Below, piece by piece: positions 8,101 through 15,990 of a stretch of DNA of 21,839 nt. The notes under the pieces are model-generated. The model saw only the letters and a program-made list of their open reading frames with translations. It was not told where the DNA came from and did not search any database. The stretch comes from a virus. Location of the stretch: the IMG/VR virus record IMGVR_UViG_3300006030_001281, positions 1-21,839 of that record; one strand, 5' to 3'. Position numbers and translations under genes: made by a program. Numbering within the stretch: position 1 is the stretch's first letter; each line of letters opens with the position of its first letter.

Positions 8101-8570
8101 TAGTTCAAAACCAAACCTTCCTGGGAATTACTCCCGTAGTATGCTTTTACTTTCATTAGAGTTTCCATCGGATCATCACCCCGAAGAATATTCTTCATGA
8201 ACTTTCTCCAGACCTTCTCATTCGCCTCTTCCCAAAAATCCGAATAGACAAGATTCACCATGAAAAGATAGAGTTCTTGCGGGATCTCATAATCAAACTT
8301 GAACTCTCCTTTTTCGCTCCATCCCATTGAGTCCGTATACTTTCCCTTCTTCCCAATCTGATTAAGCTCATCCCACTTAAGTTTATTCTGCCAACGAGTC
8401 ACTTCGCATAGGCGTGGAAAATCATCAATTCGATTCTCGCAGAACTTCTTATATACCAAGTTAATAAACTCAAGAGGGTTCTGCTTGGCAAGGCGAGGGT
8501 TTTCTTTTAAAGCCTCAGCTTGTGCATTCTCTCTTAAAGCCTCGTTTGACGAAGACTTAAAATCATCCAT
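8100..8570 (-). CDS. Hypothetical late protein, 156 residues
   Basis: Start chosen at ATG 8570, which shares its A with the TAA stop of the upstream gene; AGGAG lies about ten bases upstream. A longer frame to 8597 only adds nine residues read from the neighbouring gene. The protein is charged and helical. The N-terminal 40 residues are Glu, Lys, Asn and Ala-rich; the middle is rich in aromatics (FDYEIPQELYLFMVNLVYSD, about residues 90-109), followed by FWEEANEKVWRKF. No signal peptide, membrane segment or catalytic motif is visible. Position between a capsid-adjacent protein and the sugar block leaves its role open: a virion protein or an accessory factor for the block. Confidence 0.65.
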   Translation of the reverse strand: MDDFKSSSNEALRENAQAEALKENPRLAKQNPLEFINLVYKKFCENRIDDFPRLCEVTRWQNKLKWDELNQIGKKGKYTDSMGWSEKGEFKFDYEIPQELYLFMVNLVYSDFWEEANEKVWRKFMKNILRGDDPMETLMKVKAYYGSNSQEGLVLN

Positions 8571-8968
8571 TAAATAGCTTCTCCTGAAGCGGTGCAAGAA
8601 CCAGTCGCTTGGGTTGTAGCCGCACCGTCCACTGTCACATTCAGAGCTGTGTTAGCAGAAAGAATGTAACCATTAGGAGCAAGATTGAATGAGTAAACAG
8701 CTACGGCATCAGCATCAGCTTGAAAGATTCGAGTTCCATTGGCCCCATTTTCTAAAGCAATTTCTCCACCACTACCAACAGCCGCAACCTCAACAGCGCA
8801 TACAACAGAAAGAACTCTAATCGAAACACCCGCACCCTGAGCGGGGATTACGCTGGCATCAACCGAACCGTTAGAAACACCAGCCGTACCATAAACGGTA
8901 CGTCCATCAGCAAACACATCTGAGCTTAAAATCATCAAAGCAACCAACACCATCAAAAGTTTTTTCAT
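8570..8968 (-). CDS. Small exported or decoration-like protein with Sec signal peptide
   Basis: A 132-residue protein. Residues 1-20 are a textbook Sec signal peptide: MKK, a hydrophobic core, and a VFA cleavage site before Asp21. There is no lipobox Cys. The mature part (about 112 residues) is small-residue-rich with alternating hydrophobics, as in one beta-sandwich domain. Two Cys residues (one near 57 in SVVCAVEV, one near the C-terminus in GSCTASG) could form a disulfide, fitting export to the periplasm or surface. The gene lies directly after the capsid gene, where decoration proteins are usual. It follows AGGAG with a six-to-seven-base spacing. Without the signal it would be called a decoration protein. 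Confidence 0.7.
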   Translation of the reverse strand: MKKLLMVLVALMILSSDVFADGRTVYGTAGVSNGSVDASVIPAQGAGVSIRVLSVVCAVEVAAVGSGGEIALENGANGTRIFQADADAVAVYSFNLAPNGYILSANTALNVTVDGAATTQATGSCTASGEAI

Positions 8969-8988
8969 TTAATTCTCCTGTTAAATTA

Positions 8989-9015
8989 GGGAGAGGGATT
9001 TTTAGTCCCCCTCCC
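8989..9015 (-). terminator. Strong stem-loop between capsid and signal-peptide genes
   Basis: On the minus strand GGGAGGGGGA and TCCCTCTCCC pair around a seven-base loop CTAAAAA, with one mismatch in a ten-base stem. It lies in the only 60-base gap after the capsid gene. The following bases are TAATTTAAC rather than a clean T run, so I read it as a partial terminator or an mRNA-end stabiliser that would make capsid mRNA more abundant than downstream genes. Which of these applies is inference. Confidence 0.5.
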
Positions 9016-9028
9016 CAATCATTAACTA

Positions 9029-9952
9029 CTAGGCGATAGTTCCACCAGATTTCAAATAGCTGGCTTTACCATGTCCTTTTTCATTACCCCAGTTTAAAGT
9101 CTGCTCAGATTCGACCCATCCACGAACGGATGAAGCGGCCTGCGCTCCTTTATACTGTTCGATATCACGGAAGATACCAACCCGAACAAGGGAAGGCGTC
9201 ACAATCGTGATACGCTTCGTCATGTGCTGACGATCACCGATAATGTCAAGAGTACCGAAAGAACCTTCGTACTTATTGACGTTAGCGATGGCTGTACGAG
9301 CAGACGCTTCAATGTTCCAAGTGAATCCAGTCTTCGCAGAGAATTTCTTGGAAATAACGTTCTTGTTGTGTCCACCGCAATACAACGCTCTAGGATCACC
9401 GCCCTGCGCCCAGATTTTCTTAAGGAGCAAGTTAACGTTATCTTCTGTTAGCTGAATAACACCTGAATTACCAGCACCCGTTCCAACAGCGGTATTCGTG
9501 ACAATAGCTTTCTGAATACCCTTGGATTTACGTCCCGTGGAAGTAGTACCCGCAGACGTATTACCAGTATTCAAGAAGATTTTGTCATAATCCGTCATCA
9601 AAGACTTCATCGCTTTCATTACTTCACGAGCGATTTGGTCAGGAACCCCGGCAACATCCATCGAAGCCTGGGAGAAAGTAACATCCCAGTTACGAAGACG
9701 GATATGGCAGTAGTTTTGGTGACGGGTACGAGTTGCGGGTTGCGTATAAGTAACAGTCGCACCTTCAACGATAGCCGTAGTGCTAGCCGCCGCTAAAGAA
9801 TCGTCCTGCCACTCAGTTTTACTATTTCCCACTTTGTATTTCTTCGCCATCGCATAAAACGGGACTTCATCGGCGAAAAGGTCAGCGACCTTATTCGAGA
9901 GTTCTTCCCGATTTCCTTTAGCGAAGTACGTATTTACCTGTGTAGACGCCAT
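9029..9952 (-). CDS. Major capsid protein (SU10-like, DUF5309 type)
   Basis: A 307-residue HK97-fold shell protein, a usual length for this family. The N-terminal stretch NREELSNKVADLFADEVPFY (14-33), then TEWQDDSLAAA (47-57), is the recognisable opening of the SU10/DUF5309 capsid family; the later GTLDIIGDRQ and WVESEQTLNW segments fit the C-terminal part. No long N-terminal delta domain is present, consistent with the separate scaffold gene just upstream. The ATG follows AAGGA by seven bases. A strong stem-loop follows the gene, as expected for a highly expressed product. Confidence 0.85.
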   Translation of the reverse strand: MASTQVNTYFAKGNREELSNKVADLFADEVPFYAMAKKYKVGNSKTEWQDDSLAAASTTAIVEGATVTYTQPATRTRHQNYCHIRLRNWDVTFSQASMDVAGVPDQIAREVMKAMKSLMTDYDKIFLNTGNTSAGTTSTGRKSKGIQKAIVTNTAVGTGAGNSGVIQLTEDNVNLLLKKIWAQGGDPRALYCGGHNKNVISKKFSAKTGFTWNIEASARTAIANVNKYEGSFGTLDIIGDRQHMTKRITIVTPSLVRVGIFRDIEQYKGAQAASSVRGWVESEQTLNWGNEKGHGKASYLKSGGTIA

Positions 9953-9979
9953 TTCAATTTCCTTTTAGACCCAGCCTCA

Positions 9980-10981
9980 TTAACTCTTGTTCGGCTTATA
10001 CATATCCTGGGAAATAACAGACTTCTTGAAGAAGTTCAGCTTGTCATCCTCAGTCCCATGCTTGGCTTTCTGAAAGGTCTTTCGATCTGTCTCAGCCTGC
10101 TCGGTTCCTTTGGTAACACCGCTATCCACGCTCACCTTCTTCTTAAGGCTATTGAATTTCCGCTCGGTTTCCACGCTCTTTGATTTCCCCTCCGATAATT
10201 TGGAAACTTCTTTATAGTGTTCAACAGCTAGGTTCCAAGCTTCAGCCTGACCGTTAACACTACTTTTCAAAGACGAAGACTTAGCGTAAATCTCCTGGGC
10301 TTTCTTGAATATCTGAGGACTCGCTTGTTTAAAGTTCGGAATTTCTCCGTCAGAAACGGTTTCATTCACGGCTTCGTTAAACTTACGAATCTGAGAATCA
10401 GCAAAACGCTTAGGAGCGTTAGAGGCGACTGAATCAATCTTATCCTCTAAGTCCATAAGCTCGTTTAGCTTCGCACGATCCTGAGCCTGCACAGCGTTCA
10501 TTTGCTCTGCTTTCACTTGACGTTTTAAAGCCTTGAGCTGTGCGTCATCCATCGCTTCGAGCTTCTGAAGATCAGAGTCTTCCGGGGTTCTCTTTTCCTC
10601 GGCCTGCTGTTCAAGCTTACGAAGTCTCGCCGCCATTTCCTTCTTCTCACGGGTAAGCTCGTCAATTCTCGCTTGAACCTTCGACTTCGGAATTAAGTCC
10701 TCTTCCTCTTCATCTGATTCATCAGACTCAGAATCTCCATCGTCCTCAACATCTTCGGACGCTTGCTCTTCCTCAGAATCCTCTACATCTTCTTCCTCTT
10801 CCTCTTTTTTCTTAGGCCCACGCTTTTCATCTTCTATCTTCTCGTCAATCTCATTAGCAAGATTGGAGGGTAAATCAAAGCTCTCGACGAGCTTTTTTGC
10901 AAACTCGTCCTCTCGTGAAAATTGATCCGCCGAATTAAGAGCTTTCTGTTCTGGGTTCATGTTGTTTATATTTACTGGCAT
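9980..10981 (-). CDS. Scaffolding protein (acidic, coiled-coil)
   Basis: A 333-residue, highly charged protein immediately upstream of the capsid gene, the standard place for a head scaffold. Residues about 58-97 are a near-continuous Glu/Asp/Ser tract. Residues about 99-150 read as a heptad-rich coiled coil (VQARIDELTREKKEMAARLR and following). The C-terminal third is helical and basic, fitting a capsid-binding end. No Ser-His-Asp or Ser-Lys protease motif is seen, so this is not an obvious scaffold-protease fusion. AAAGGT precedes the ATG by about eight bases. Identification rests on position and composition. Confidence 0.75.
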   Translation of the reverse strand: MPVNINNMNPEQKALNSADQFSREDEFAKKLVESFDLPSNLANEIDEKIEDEKRGPKKKEEEEEDVEDSEEEQASEDVEDDGDSESDESDEEEEDLIPKSKVQARIDELTREKKEMAARLRKLEQQAEEKRTPEDSDLQKLEAMDDAQLKALKRQVKAEQMNAVQAQDRAKLNELMDLEDKIDSVASNAPKRFADSQIRKFNEAVNETVSDGEIPNFKQASPQIFKKAQEIYAKSSSLKSSVNGQAEAWNLAVEHYKEVSKLSEGKSKSVETERKFNSLKKKVSVDSGVTKGTEQAETDRKTFQKAKHGTEDDKLNFFKKSVISQDMYKPNKS

Positions 10982-11010
10982 TGTTTTTTACCTTTCATTC
11001 CATGAGATTA

Positions 11011-11099
11011 AAGGTTCTCAAGAAACCTTCGCAACCTACTCAGGGGTTATATGGAGTCCCAGTCTCCCGCAGTTTTACGAGTTGAGGCTCGTCGGTTGC
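11011..11099 (-). ncRNA. Candidate structured RNA / leader before the scaffold gene
   Basis: The 140-base gap between the 127-aa gene and the scaffold gene holds several nested inverted repeats. On the minus strand GCAACC (11099-11094) can pair with GGTTGC (11036-11031), plus a T-G pair. Inside are ACGAG/CTCGT around CCTCAA, and GGAG/CTCC around a seven-base loop ACTGGGA. Directly after it AAGGTT/AACCTT closes on TCTTGAG (about 11030-11011). The layout recalls a degenerate cloverleaf, but there is no T-arm and no T at the position before the would-be anticodon. I read it as a structured leader or cis-acting element of unknown role. Confidence 0.4.
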
Positions 11100-11121
11100 A
11101 AAAAATTTATTATTTAAATGT

Positions 11122-11505
11122 TTAGTCCGGCCCATAGTTATAAGAGTGAACGCCCTCAAGGTTTTCCTCTGATGGTTTCATGAGCTTGTCTTTGTCTAAA
11201 ACAAATTGCTCAAGATCGCACCAAAGAGAATCGGCCATCTCAAGACGCCCTAGCACACGCTCGCTTGGAACATTCATAGTCCTAGAAGCTGAAAGCTCAG
11301 AACTAGTACGGCCCACAGTCAGAGCCTTAATCACCGCCCCAAACTCTCCACGAAGAACACGCTCTACTAGATTCCCGACATAGATAATATGCTCTGCTTC
11401 CTTGCGCCCACATCCCGCAAGGCGATCTTCAATATCAAGTTGAATCTGAGTATCCTTCGCCCTCTTCGCACTCTCGGCAATCTGAACTTTCTTACTTTTC
11501 GCCAC
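11122..11505 (-). CDS. Hypothetical protein between portal and scaffold
   Basis: A 127-residue protein with a very basic N-terminus (AKSKKVQIAESAKRAKD) followed by helical segments and a C-terminus rich in Tyr, Asn and Asp. The start is GTG at 11505, with AAGGTAGG just upstream, and it overlaps the portal gene by 14 bases. No family is recognised. The GRKEAEHIIYVGNLVERVL stretch (about 33-51) suggests an amphipathic helix. Genes in this slot in other phages often encode small head-assembly or internal proteins; here that is only suggested by position. Confidence 0.6.
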   Translation of the reverse strand: MAKSKKVQIAESAKRAKDTQIQLDIEDRLAGCGRKEAEHIIYVGNLVERVLRGEFGAVIKALTVGRTSSELSASRTMNVPSERVLGRLEMADSLWCDLEQFVLDKDKLMKPSEENLEGVHSYNYGPD

Positions 11506-13537
11506 TGCCTACCTTCGCTTTCTTCTCCACATCTGGAGCGTATTTCCTTCCCTGAATCGGGACTAGCTGAGCTTCCTTCATAACCTCTAAATGATCCTTC
11601 CCTTTCTGCATCAACAAAGCTGTCTGTAACTGCTTGACCTGTTGAGCCTCAGCTTGCATAGCGTCAGCTTGCATTTCTTGAGGAGTCTTAAGAAGAACCT
11701 GAGAAAGACGCAGATCGTCATCATCAAGATACTGCTTCCTTAACTGATCCTGACGAATGTACGGATCTCCATTAAACATCTGTAGCCTGTTCTGTGCTTT
11801 CTGCGCCCTTAACTGAGGATTCGAGTTATCAAGCCGTCCGTTCGGAACAAGATTGAATCTACCCTGTTGTTCTTTTCTGGTAATCCTCATCGCAGGTTGG
11901 CCTGTAATAGCTATGGACTCTTCATCGTCCCCAAACTGGTAGTACAGAGAGTCGATCTGATAATACAGATCTACCATTTGAGATTGGAAGACGAGAAGAT
12001 CCATTGAATTCTGCTGAGAGGCCGCCCCTTCAATCGCCCCGACCTCTCTTGCAGTCTTAGTACCCTGTGGGCCTGAGCCTGGGGTGTTGTTCACCTGAGA
12101 AATCGCCGCTTGAATGTTTCCAATTCGGTCATTTGCCCAGGCTTTCAGGTATTGCATATTGTTAAAACGATTCGCCTGACCTAAGTTCGTGTTCTGGACA
12201 ACAGTGTAATCAGCTGTTCCATTTTCTGTCTCAACGACTTGTCCGGGTACATACCTAAGATTCCTAAGATTCTTAACTGAGTTCTTCCTCGCCACAACAG
12301 TAGGAGTAGTCGTAATCGTCCCCGCATCAATGTCTTGGTTGAACAAAGTTGAGATACCAGTCTGAAAGTCATCATCAAGAGCAGGTATTCCACGGCTCGA
12401 CATAATCTCCGCATCGTTGTACTCCCTTCTTACCACCACATATGGAAACATTCCGTGGTCGTAGGGGTTTTCAATAAATCTAAGAATGCAATCTGGATCG
12501 GCATCAGGGAAAGTAATAATCACCCTCTCATCAATCCCGTCATTGTTTGTGTCATACCAAGTAGAGATCTCATGAAGAAGTATTAAATCCTCCTGAGAGT
12601 TCTCTGCGTGAATCCCGTCACGGGTGGCCTTCAAGAATTCAGTCGTCGAACCATCCGCTGATTTCGTAGTCCAACAATCAATATCATAATCATCATACTT
12701 CTCATACTTACCCGACTTAATACACTTCTTAATATGATCCTTAGTCACCCAAAACTTATGGTCAATAAACTGAGCTTCCTGAATATCACAAGTCCCAACA
12801 GGGAAGATCACATCCTCCCTGGGGTTCAACGCTTTAACCTCGGCTCGGTTCACGGCTTTCTCGGTAAACTCTAGTTCAAATCTAGATTTACCCTGGCGGA
12901 ATTCTTTCACTGCCTTCTTGATGGCTTCCATGTTTTCCTCAAGAGTCATATCGGGCTTTAAATCCTCAGCGATAATCGCCCCGATCATCTCGTCATTCAC
13001 CTCAGGCATATACATCGCTTCCAAGATCTGCTGAGGAACTTCCTTTAAATCAATCACTTTCAAATAAGTCCTAGTCTCAAATCTCCAACCAGTCTTAAAA
13101 AGTGTAAACCCGTTGTGAAGCATATAATCCACGGACAGACAATAATCCTTAAAGAACTTGACCTGAGTCCTCATTCTCCAATCAAATAGAATCTCCCTCT
13201 TACGAGCTGGCTCAACATCCTCCGCCCCAAACGGCTCAAAGGTAACGATTGGACTTACGCCCATCGCCAAATTCACATAAGCTGGCTTCAGCCGATTAAT
13301 ATCAGAATCAATCTGAGGAAGGATGAAGTTTGCGCTGCCAGGCCAAGGGAAATTCTTCTTTGATCTAATCCCATACCGCTTACGGGTATAAGAATCTATT
13401 CGGTTCTCCCACTCCTCCCTGTTACTCTTCTCGTCCCGTGACTTCCCGAAAATCTCCTGAGTAAACTCCCTAACCTTATCATCAATCTTAATCGAAGCGA
13501 TGCTATCTAATGCCTCTGGGTCTTTTATCTCTTCCAC
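11492..13537 (-). CDS. Portal protein
   Basis: A 681-residue portal, the dodecameric channel through which DNA is packaged and ejected. The size fits the large portals of short-tailed phages. PWPGSANFILPQIDSDINRL (64-83) is characteristic of the N-terminal clip/wing region, and EYNDAEIMSSRGIPALDDDF lies in the stem/crown-proximal part (about residues 370-390). The C-terminal 130 residues are Gln, Ala and Met-rich and helical, matching a P22-like barrel. The start is GTG at 13537 with GGAG six bases upstream; the upstream 44-aa gene ends just inside it. It lies after TerL as usual. Confidence 0.85.
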   Translation of the reverse strand: MEEIKDPEALDSIASIKIDDKVREFTQEIFGKSRDEKSNREEWENRIDSYTRKRYGIRSKKNFPWPGSANFILPQIDSDINRLKPAYVNLAMGVSPIVTFEPFGAEDVEPARKREILFDWRMRTQVKFFKDYCLSVDYMLHNGFTLFKTGWRFETRTYLKVIDLKEVPQQILEAMYMPEVNDEMIGAIIAEDLKPDMTLEENMEAIKKAVKEFRQGKSRFELEFTEKAVNRAEVKALNPREDVIFPVGTCDIQEAQFIDHKFWVTKDHIKKCIKSGKYEKYDDYDIDCWTTKSADGSTTEFLKATRDGIHAENSQEDLILLHEISTWYDTNNDGIDERVIITFPDADPDCILRFIENPYDHGMFPYVVVRREYNDAEIMSSRGIPALDDDFQTGISTLFNQDIDAGTITTTPTVVARKNSVKNLRNLRYVPGQVVETENGTADYTVVQNTNLGQANRFNNMQYLKAWANDRIGNIQAAISQVNNTPGSGPQGTKTAREVGAIEGAASQQNSMDLLVFQSQMVDLYYQIDSLYYQFGDDEESIAITGQPAMRITRKEQQGRFNLVPNGRLDNSNPQLRAQKAQNRLQMFNGDPYIRQDQLRKQYLDDDDLRLSQVLLKTPQEMQADAMQAEAQQVKQLQTALLMQKGKDHLEVMKEAQLVPIQGRKYAPDVEKKAKVGSGEK

Positions 13538-13659
13538 TTTTCACTCCATGAACGATCATGTTCTATGACGCAGTACCTGCAAGTTCCAAAATAAATTGGA
13601 GACTGAAACTTAATATGCTTCAGCCTATTCCAAAAACTAACTGTCCCGTTGCATTTCAT
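13525..13659 (-). CDS. Small Cys-containing protein, 44 residues
   Basis: A short frame from ATG 13659 ending inside the portal start. The product begins MKCNGTVSFWNRLKHIKF and contains C3 and a CRYC pair (C27, C30) followed by H34, a spacing that could bind zinc. It ends in a basic, Trp-rich tail. An alternative start at 13674 adds MSLRK. The ribosome site is weak, but the gene is embedded in a coupled series (it overlaps the 51-aa gene before it and the portal after it). A longer frame starting at 13764 is misleading because its first third is an out-of-frame reading of the preceding small gene. Function unknown. Confidence 0.5.
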   Translation of the reverse strand: MKCNGTVSFWNRLKHIKFQSPIYFGTCRYCVIEHDRSWSEKWKR

Positions 13660-13792
13660 TTTTCTTAAACTCATTAAATTGTTCGCTAACAAGTTCCTCG
13701 ATTTGCTTTGACTTAAAACTCTGAAGCTTGATAGGACGCTCTTTAACATCATGGTAAAAATCAAGTTCTTTGAAATCGCTAGGGTTCTTCAA
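13637..13792 (-). CDS. Small charged protein with TTG start, 51 residues
   Basis: The frame opens with TTG at 13792, overlapping the TGA of the large terminase gene (TTGA), and ends at TAG 13637. The product, starting MKNPSDFKELDFYHDVKERP, is charged and helical, with a Glu/Lys-rich second half (SKQIEELVSEQFNEFKKNEM). It fills the 250-base gap between TerL and portal together with the 44-aa gene. There is no strong ribosome site, so coupling to TerL translation is assumed. It could be a terminase or portal accessory factor, but no family is recognised. Confidence 0.5.
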   Translation of the reverse strand: MKNPSDFKELDFYHDVKERPIKLQSFKSKQIEELVSEQFNEFKKNEMQRDS

Positions 13793-15552
13793 AGGTTGTA
13801 CCCGCTGAAGTCCTCGCCCACACCCACCATATCATGAGGCTGTGAGTAGACTCTCTCACCCTGACCCTGAGAGTCCCCTGAGGCTAAGGCCATATCCTTA
13901 ACATCCTGATTGCTGACGTACTCAAGGGCAAATAAGCCCATAACGAAGGAATCGCCTCTATCGGGAGATCTTCCGAGTCTCTTCTTAATTTCATCCTTCG
14001 ACTCAACTTGAATCTTCCCGGTGGAGTTGTAATCGAATTTAACCCCCGCAAGCTGTCCTGAAAGGATAGAATCCTCAGGTAACGCAACTCTCGAATTGGC
14101 GAAAAGTTCTCCCGCCTCCATCCAAAGCTGAGAGCGTAGGTTCATGTACTTTCTCTGCTTATTCTCAACGGTCGGCTTTGAAGAAGAGTTAATCGCAAGG
14201 ACAGGCTCCTTTAACTCATAGAGTGCATCCACAATCCCAGCTCCAATACCAATTACGTCCACTGCGATAATCTGAGCGTCCCACTTTCGGCGAAGAGAAC
14301 TTAGACGCCCAGCCGTATCCATAAGGCTCTTATGCTCAAGATAAATCTGCTCGACCACTGACATCACACGGCCATCGTCCTCCATGACGTAAATCACGTT
14401 CTCGTCGTCACCGAATCTTGCAGGGTCATTCACGATCACCCTCTTTAACGCACGATCCTCTGACTTCCGCTTCTTCGCATCATTAATCCAGCTTCCCTGA
14501 ATACAAACGTTATGCCCCGCCAAGTCGTCCCACGAACCATAGAGGTAGGCGGCCAACAAATTTGGCCGATGCTTGAAGGCTTCTCTGAGGTTTTCCGTAT
14601 AATCTTTCGGAAGGTGGGGATTGTCGGAGGGCAACGCCCCGATAAAGGCGAAATCCTTTTCGGGGTTAAGAATGAACTTGTCCTTTAACCAACACTGCGC
14701 TGGATTGGCCGTGAGGCGAACTTGGTAGGGAGGAAACGTGCCATCGGGTAACTTATGACGAAGCGTCCCACGAATCATAGAAAATGAGTCCTGCTCTACT
14801 TCCTCAGCTTGGTCGATTCCAATATGAGCGTACTCGGCTGAGTTTAAGCTCTGAATAAGTAGAGGATCGTCCAAACCTCCGTAGTCAATCACGCTCCCAG
14901 ACCTATCAATGTAAATCTTCTTCTTCTGCTCGTTAATCCTATAAAGATTCGCAGGGATACTCTTCTTCCATGTCTCAAGAGTGGTATTCGTGAAGTCAAC
15001 AGACCGCCTACGGCAGAAGAACAACTTGTTACCCTTGTACTTAACAGCCATTAAGAACATCCAGATACAGATAAACCAGGACTTCCCTCCGCCCTTGGCT
15101 CCCCCATACAGCAGGAACTTCGCAGGGTTCCTTAGAGCTTCCCCCTGCTTCGCACTCAGATCAATCTTCATCGTCACTGAGTCCTTAGACGGGGCTACGT
15201 CTTCCGCTAAGTTAATCCCAGGCATGGGCTTCGAGGACACAGCCTTCGCAACTTTTTCCTTTTTGGCGGGTTTTTTTATAATAGGATCGGCCTTTTCAGA
15301 CTTTTTCCCAACAGGAGAATCCTCTGAACCCACCCCCCCTGCTTTCTTCGCCTCAAAGATCAACCGCCTCTTCTCCCTTGCCCTAGCTACGTTCTCACGC
15401 CTGAACGCAGATAATTCCTCCTTGGACATTTTTACTTTTTGAGGGCTGGATGTAGTGGGGAGGGTATGACAGTAACCACCCACCCCTTCATTAGCGGTGG
15501 CTGGGGTCACTCCACCCCCACCATTCAACACAGTTTGCTCAGTGTTAGACAA
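13789..15552 (-). CDS. terL: Terminase large subunit
   Basis: A 587-residue packaging motor: an ATPase followed by a nuclease. Walker A is GGAKGGGKS (150-158), the Walker B region is IGIDQAEE (244-251), and the coupling motif is TANP (281-284). The RNase H-like nuclease has D376 in NDPARFGDD, D432 in AVDVIGIGAG and D534 near RSPDRGDSF. The catalytic core begins only near residue 130; before it lies a low-complexity Gly/Thr and then Lys-rich extension. The start is TTG at 15552 with a weak AGGA about eleven bases upstream. A shorter start at ATG 15429 (residue 42) is possible but has no ribosome site. Confidence 0.9.
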   Translation of the reverse strand: MSNTEQTVLNGGGGVTPATANEGVGGYCHTLPTTSSPQKVKMSKEELSAFRRENVARAREKRRLIFEAKKAGGVGSEDSPVGKKSEKADPIIKKPAKKEKVAKAVSSKPMPGINLAEDVAPSKDSVTMKIDLSAKQGEALRNPAKFLLYGGAKGGGKSWFICIWMFLMAVKYKGNKLFFCRRRSVDFTNTTLETWKKSIPANLYRINEQKKKIYIDRSGSVIDYGGLDDPLLIQSLNSAEYAHIGIDQAEEVEQDSFSMIRGTLRHKLPDGTFPPYQVRLTANPAQCWLKDKFILNPEKDFAFIGALPSDNPHLPKDYTENLREAFKHRPNLLAAYLYGSWDDLAGHNVCIQGSWINDAKKRKSEDRALKRVIVNDPARFGDDENVIYVMEDDGRVMSVVEQIYLEHKSLMDTAGRLSSLRRKWDAQIIAVDVIGIGAGIVDALYELKEPVLAINSSSKPTVENKQRKYMNLRSQLWMEAGELFANSRVALPEDSILSGQLAGVKFDYNSTGKIQVESKDEIKKRLGRSPDRGDSFVMGLFALEYVSNQDVKDMALASGDSQGQGERVYSQPHDMVGVGEDFSGYNL

Positions 15553-15612
15553 TGACTCAACGTCCTATAGTAATAATTATGTTAGGTTGTGCATGACGTA
15601 AGTCCATTGGTA

Positions 15613-15990
15613 TCATATACTTACATCGTTGCCCATAATATTGATCTGGATGTTTATCTCTTTGCTTGATTCGGGCGAAGATGTGCGGTCGAGTGCGCCG
15701 TGTAGTTCGTATCCAAGGCGCAAGCTTCTGAATTGAACGTCTGAGCTTTCATTCTCAAGCAAGTCAGATAGCTTTTTGTTAAGACGTTGCACTGACACAC
15801 CATCGTTAGCCAACAACTCAGAGATTCTATTTTTTACGGCAGGGTAATCGTTAATAATTCGTGAGGCAGAGTTCCTTGCTGATTTGTCCGGCTCTACCTG
15901 GTATGTCTCAGCATAAGCTTTCGTTAAAGAGGGCGATTTTATAACTGCCCTTGCGAATTTCTCGTGCTTAACGTTCTTTAGAGGAGGCAT
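15613..15990 (-). CDS. terS: Terminase small subunit
   Basis: A 125-residue DNA-recognition subunit of the packaging motor. The N-terminal half has the HTH pattern of the Terminase_2-type family: KHEKFARAVIKSPSLTKAYA (8-27), then SARNSASRIINDYPAVKNRI (37-56), followed by a helical oligomerisation part and an Ile-rich C-terminus. It directly precedes TerL. The ATG at 15990 has no ribosome site, and the predicted promoter places the RNA start within a base or two of it, implying a leaderless message. Confidence 0.8.
   Translation of the reverse strand: MPPLKNVKHEKFARAVIKSPSLTKAYAETYQVEPDKSARNSASRIINDYPAVKNRISELLANDGVSVQRLNKKLSDLLENESSDVQFRSLRLGYELHGALDRTSSPESSKEINIQINIMGNDVSI

Noticed and set aside
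11031-11099. tRNA-like cloverleaf on the minus strand
   Set aside because: The acceptor-like helix and two hairpins are present, but there is no T-arm, no T before the would-be anticodon, and the element is about 69 bases. Kept only as a structured element.
13525-13764. Single 79-residue gene
   Set aside because: Its first 35 residues are an out-of-frame reading of a better 51-residue frame; only the last 44 residues look like a natural protein.
14981-15442. Plus-strand 153-residue frame
   Set aside because: Antisense to TerL; Phe/Ser/Pro-rich composition is a mirror of the coding strand.
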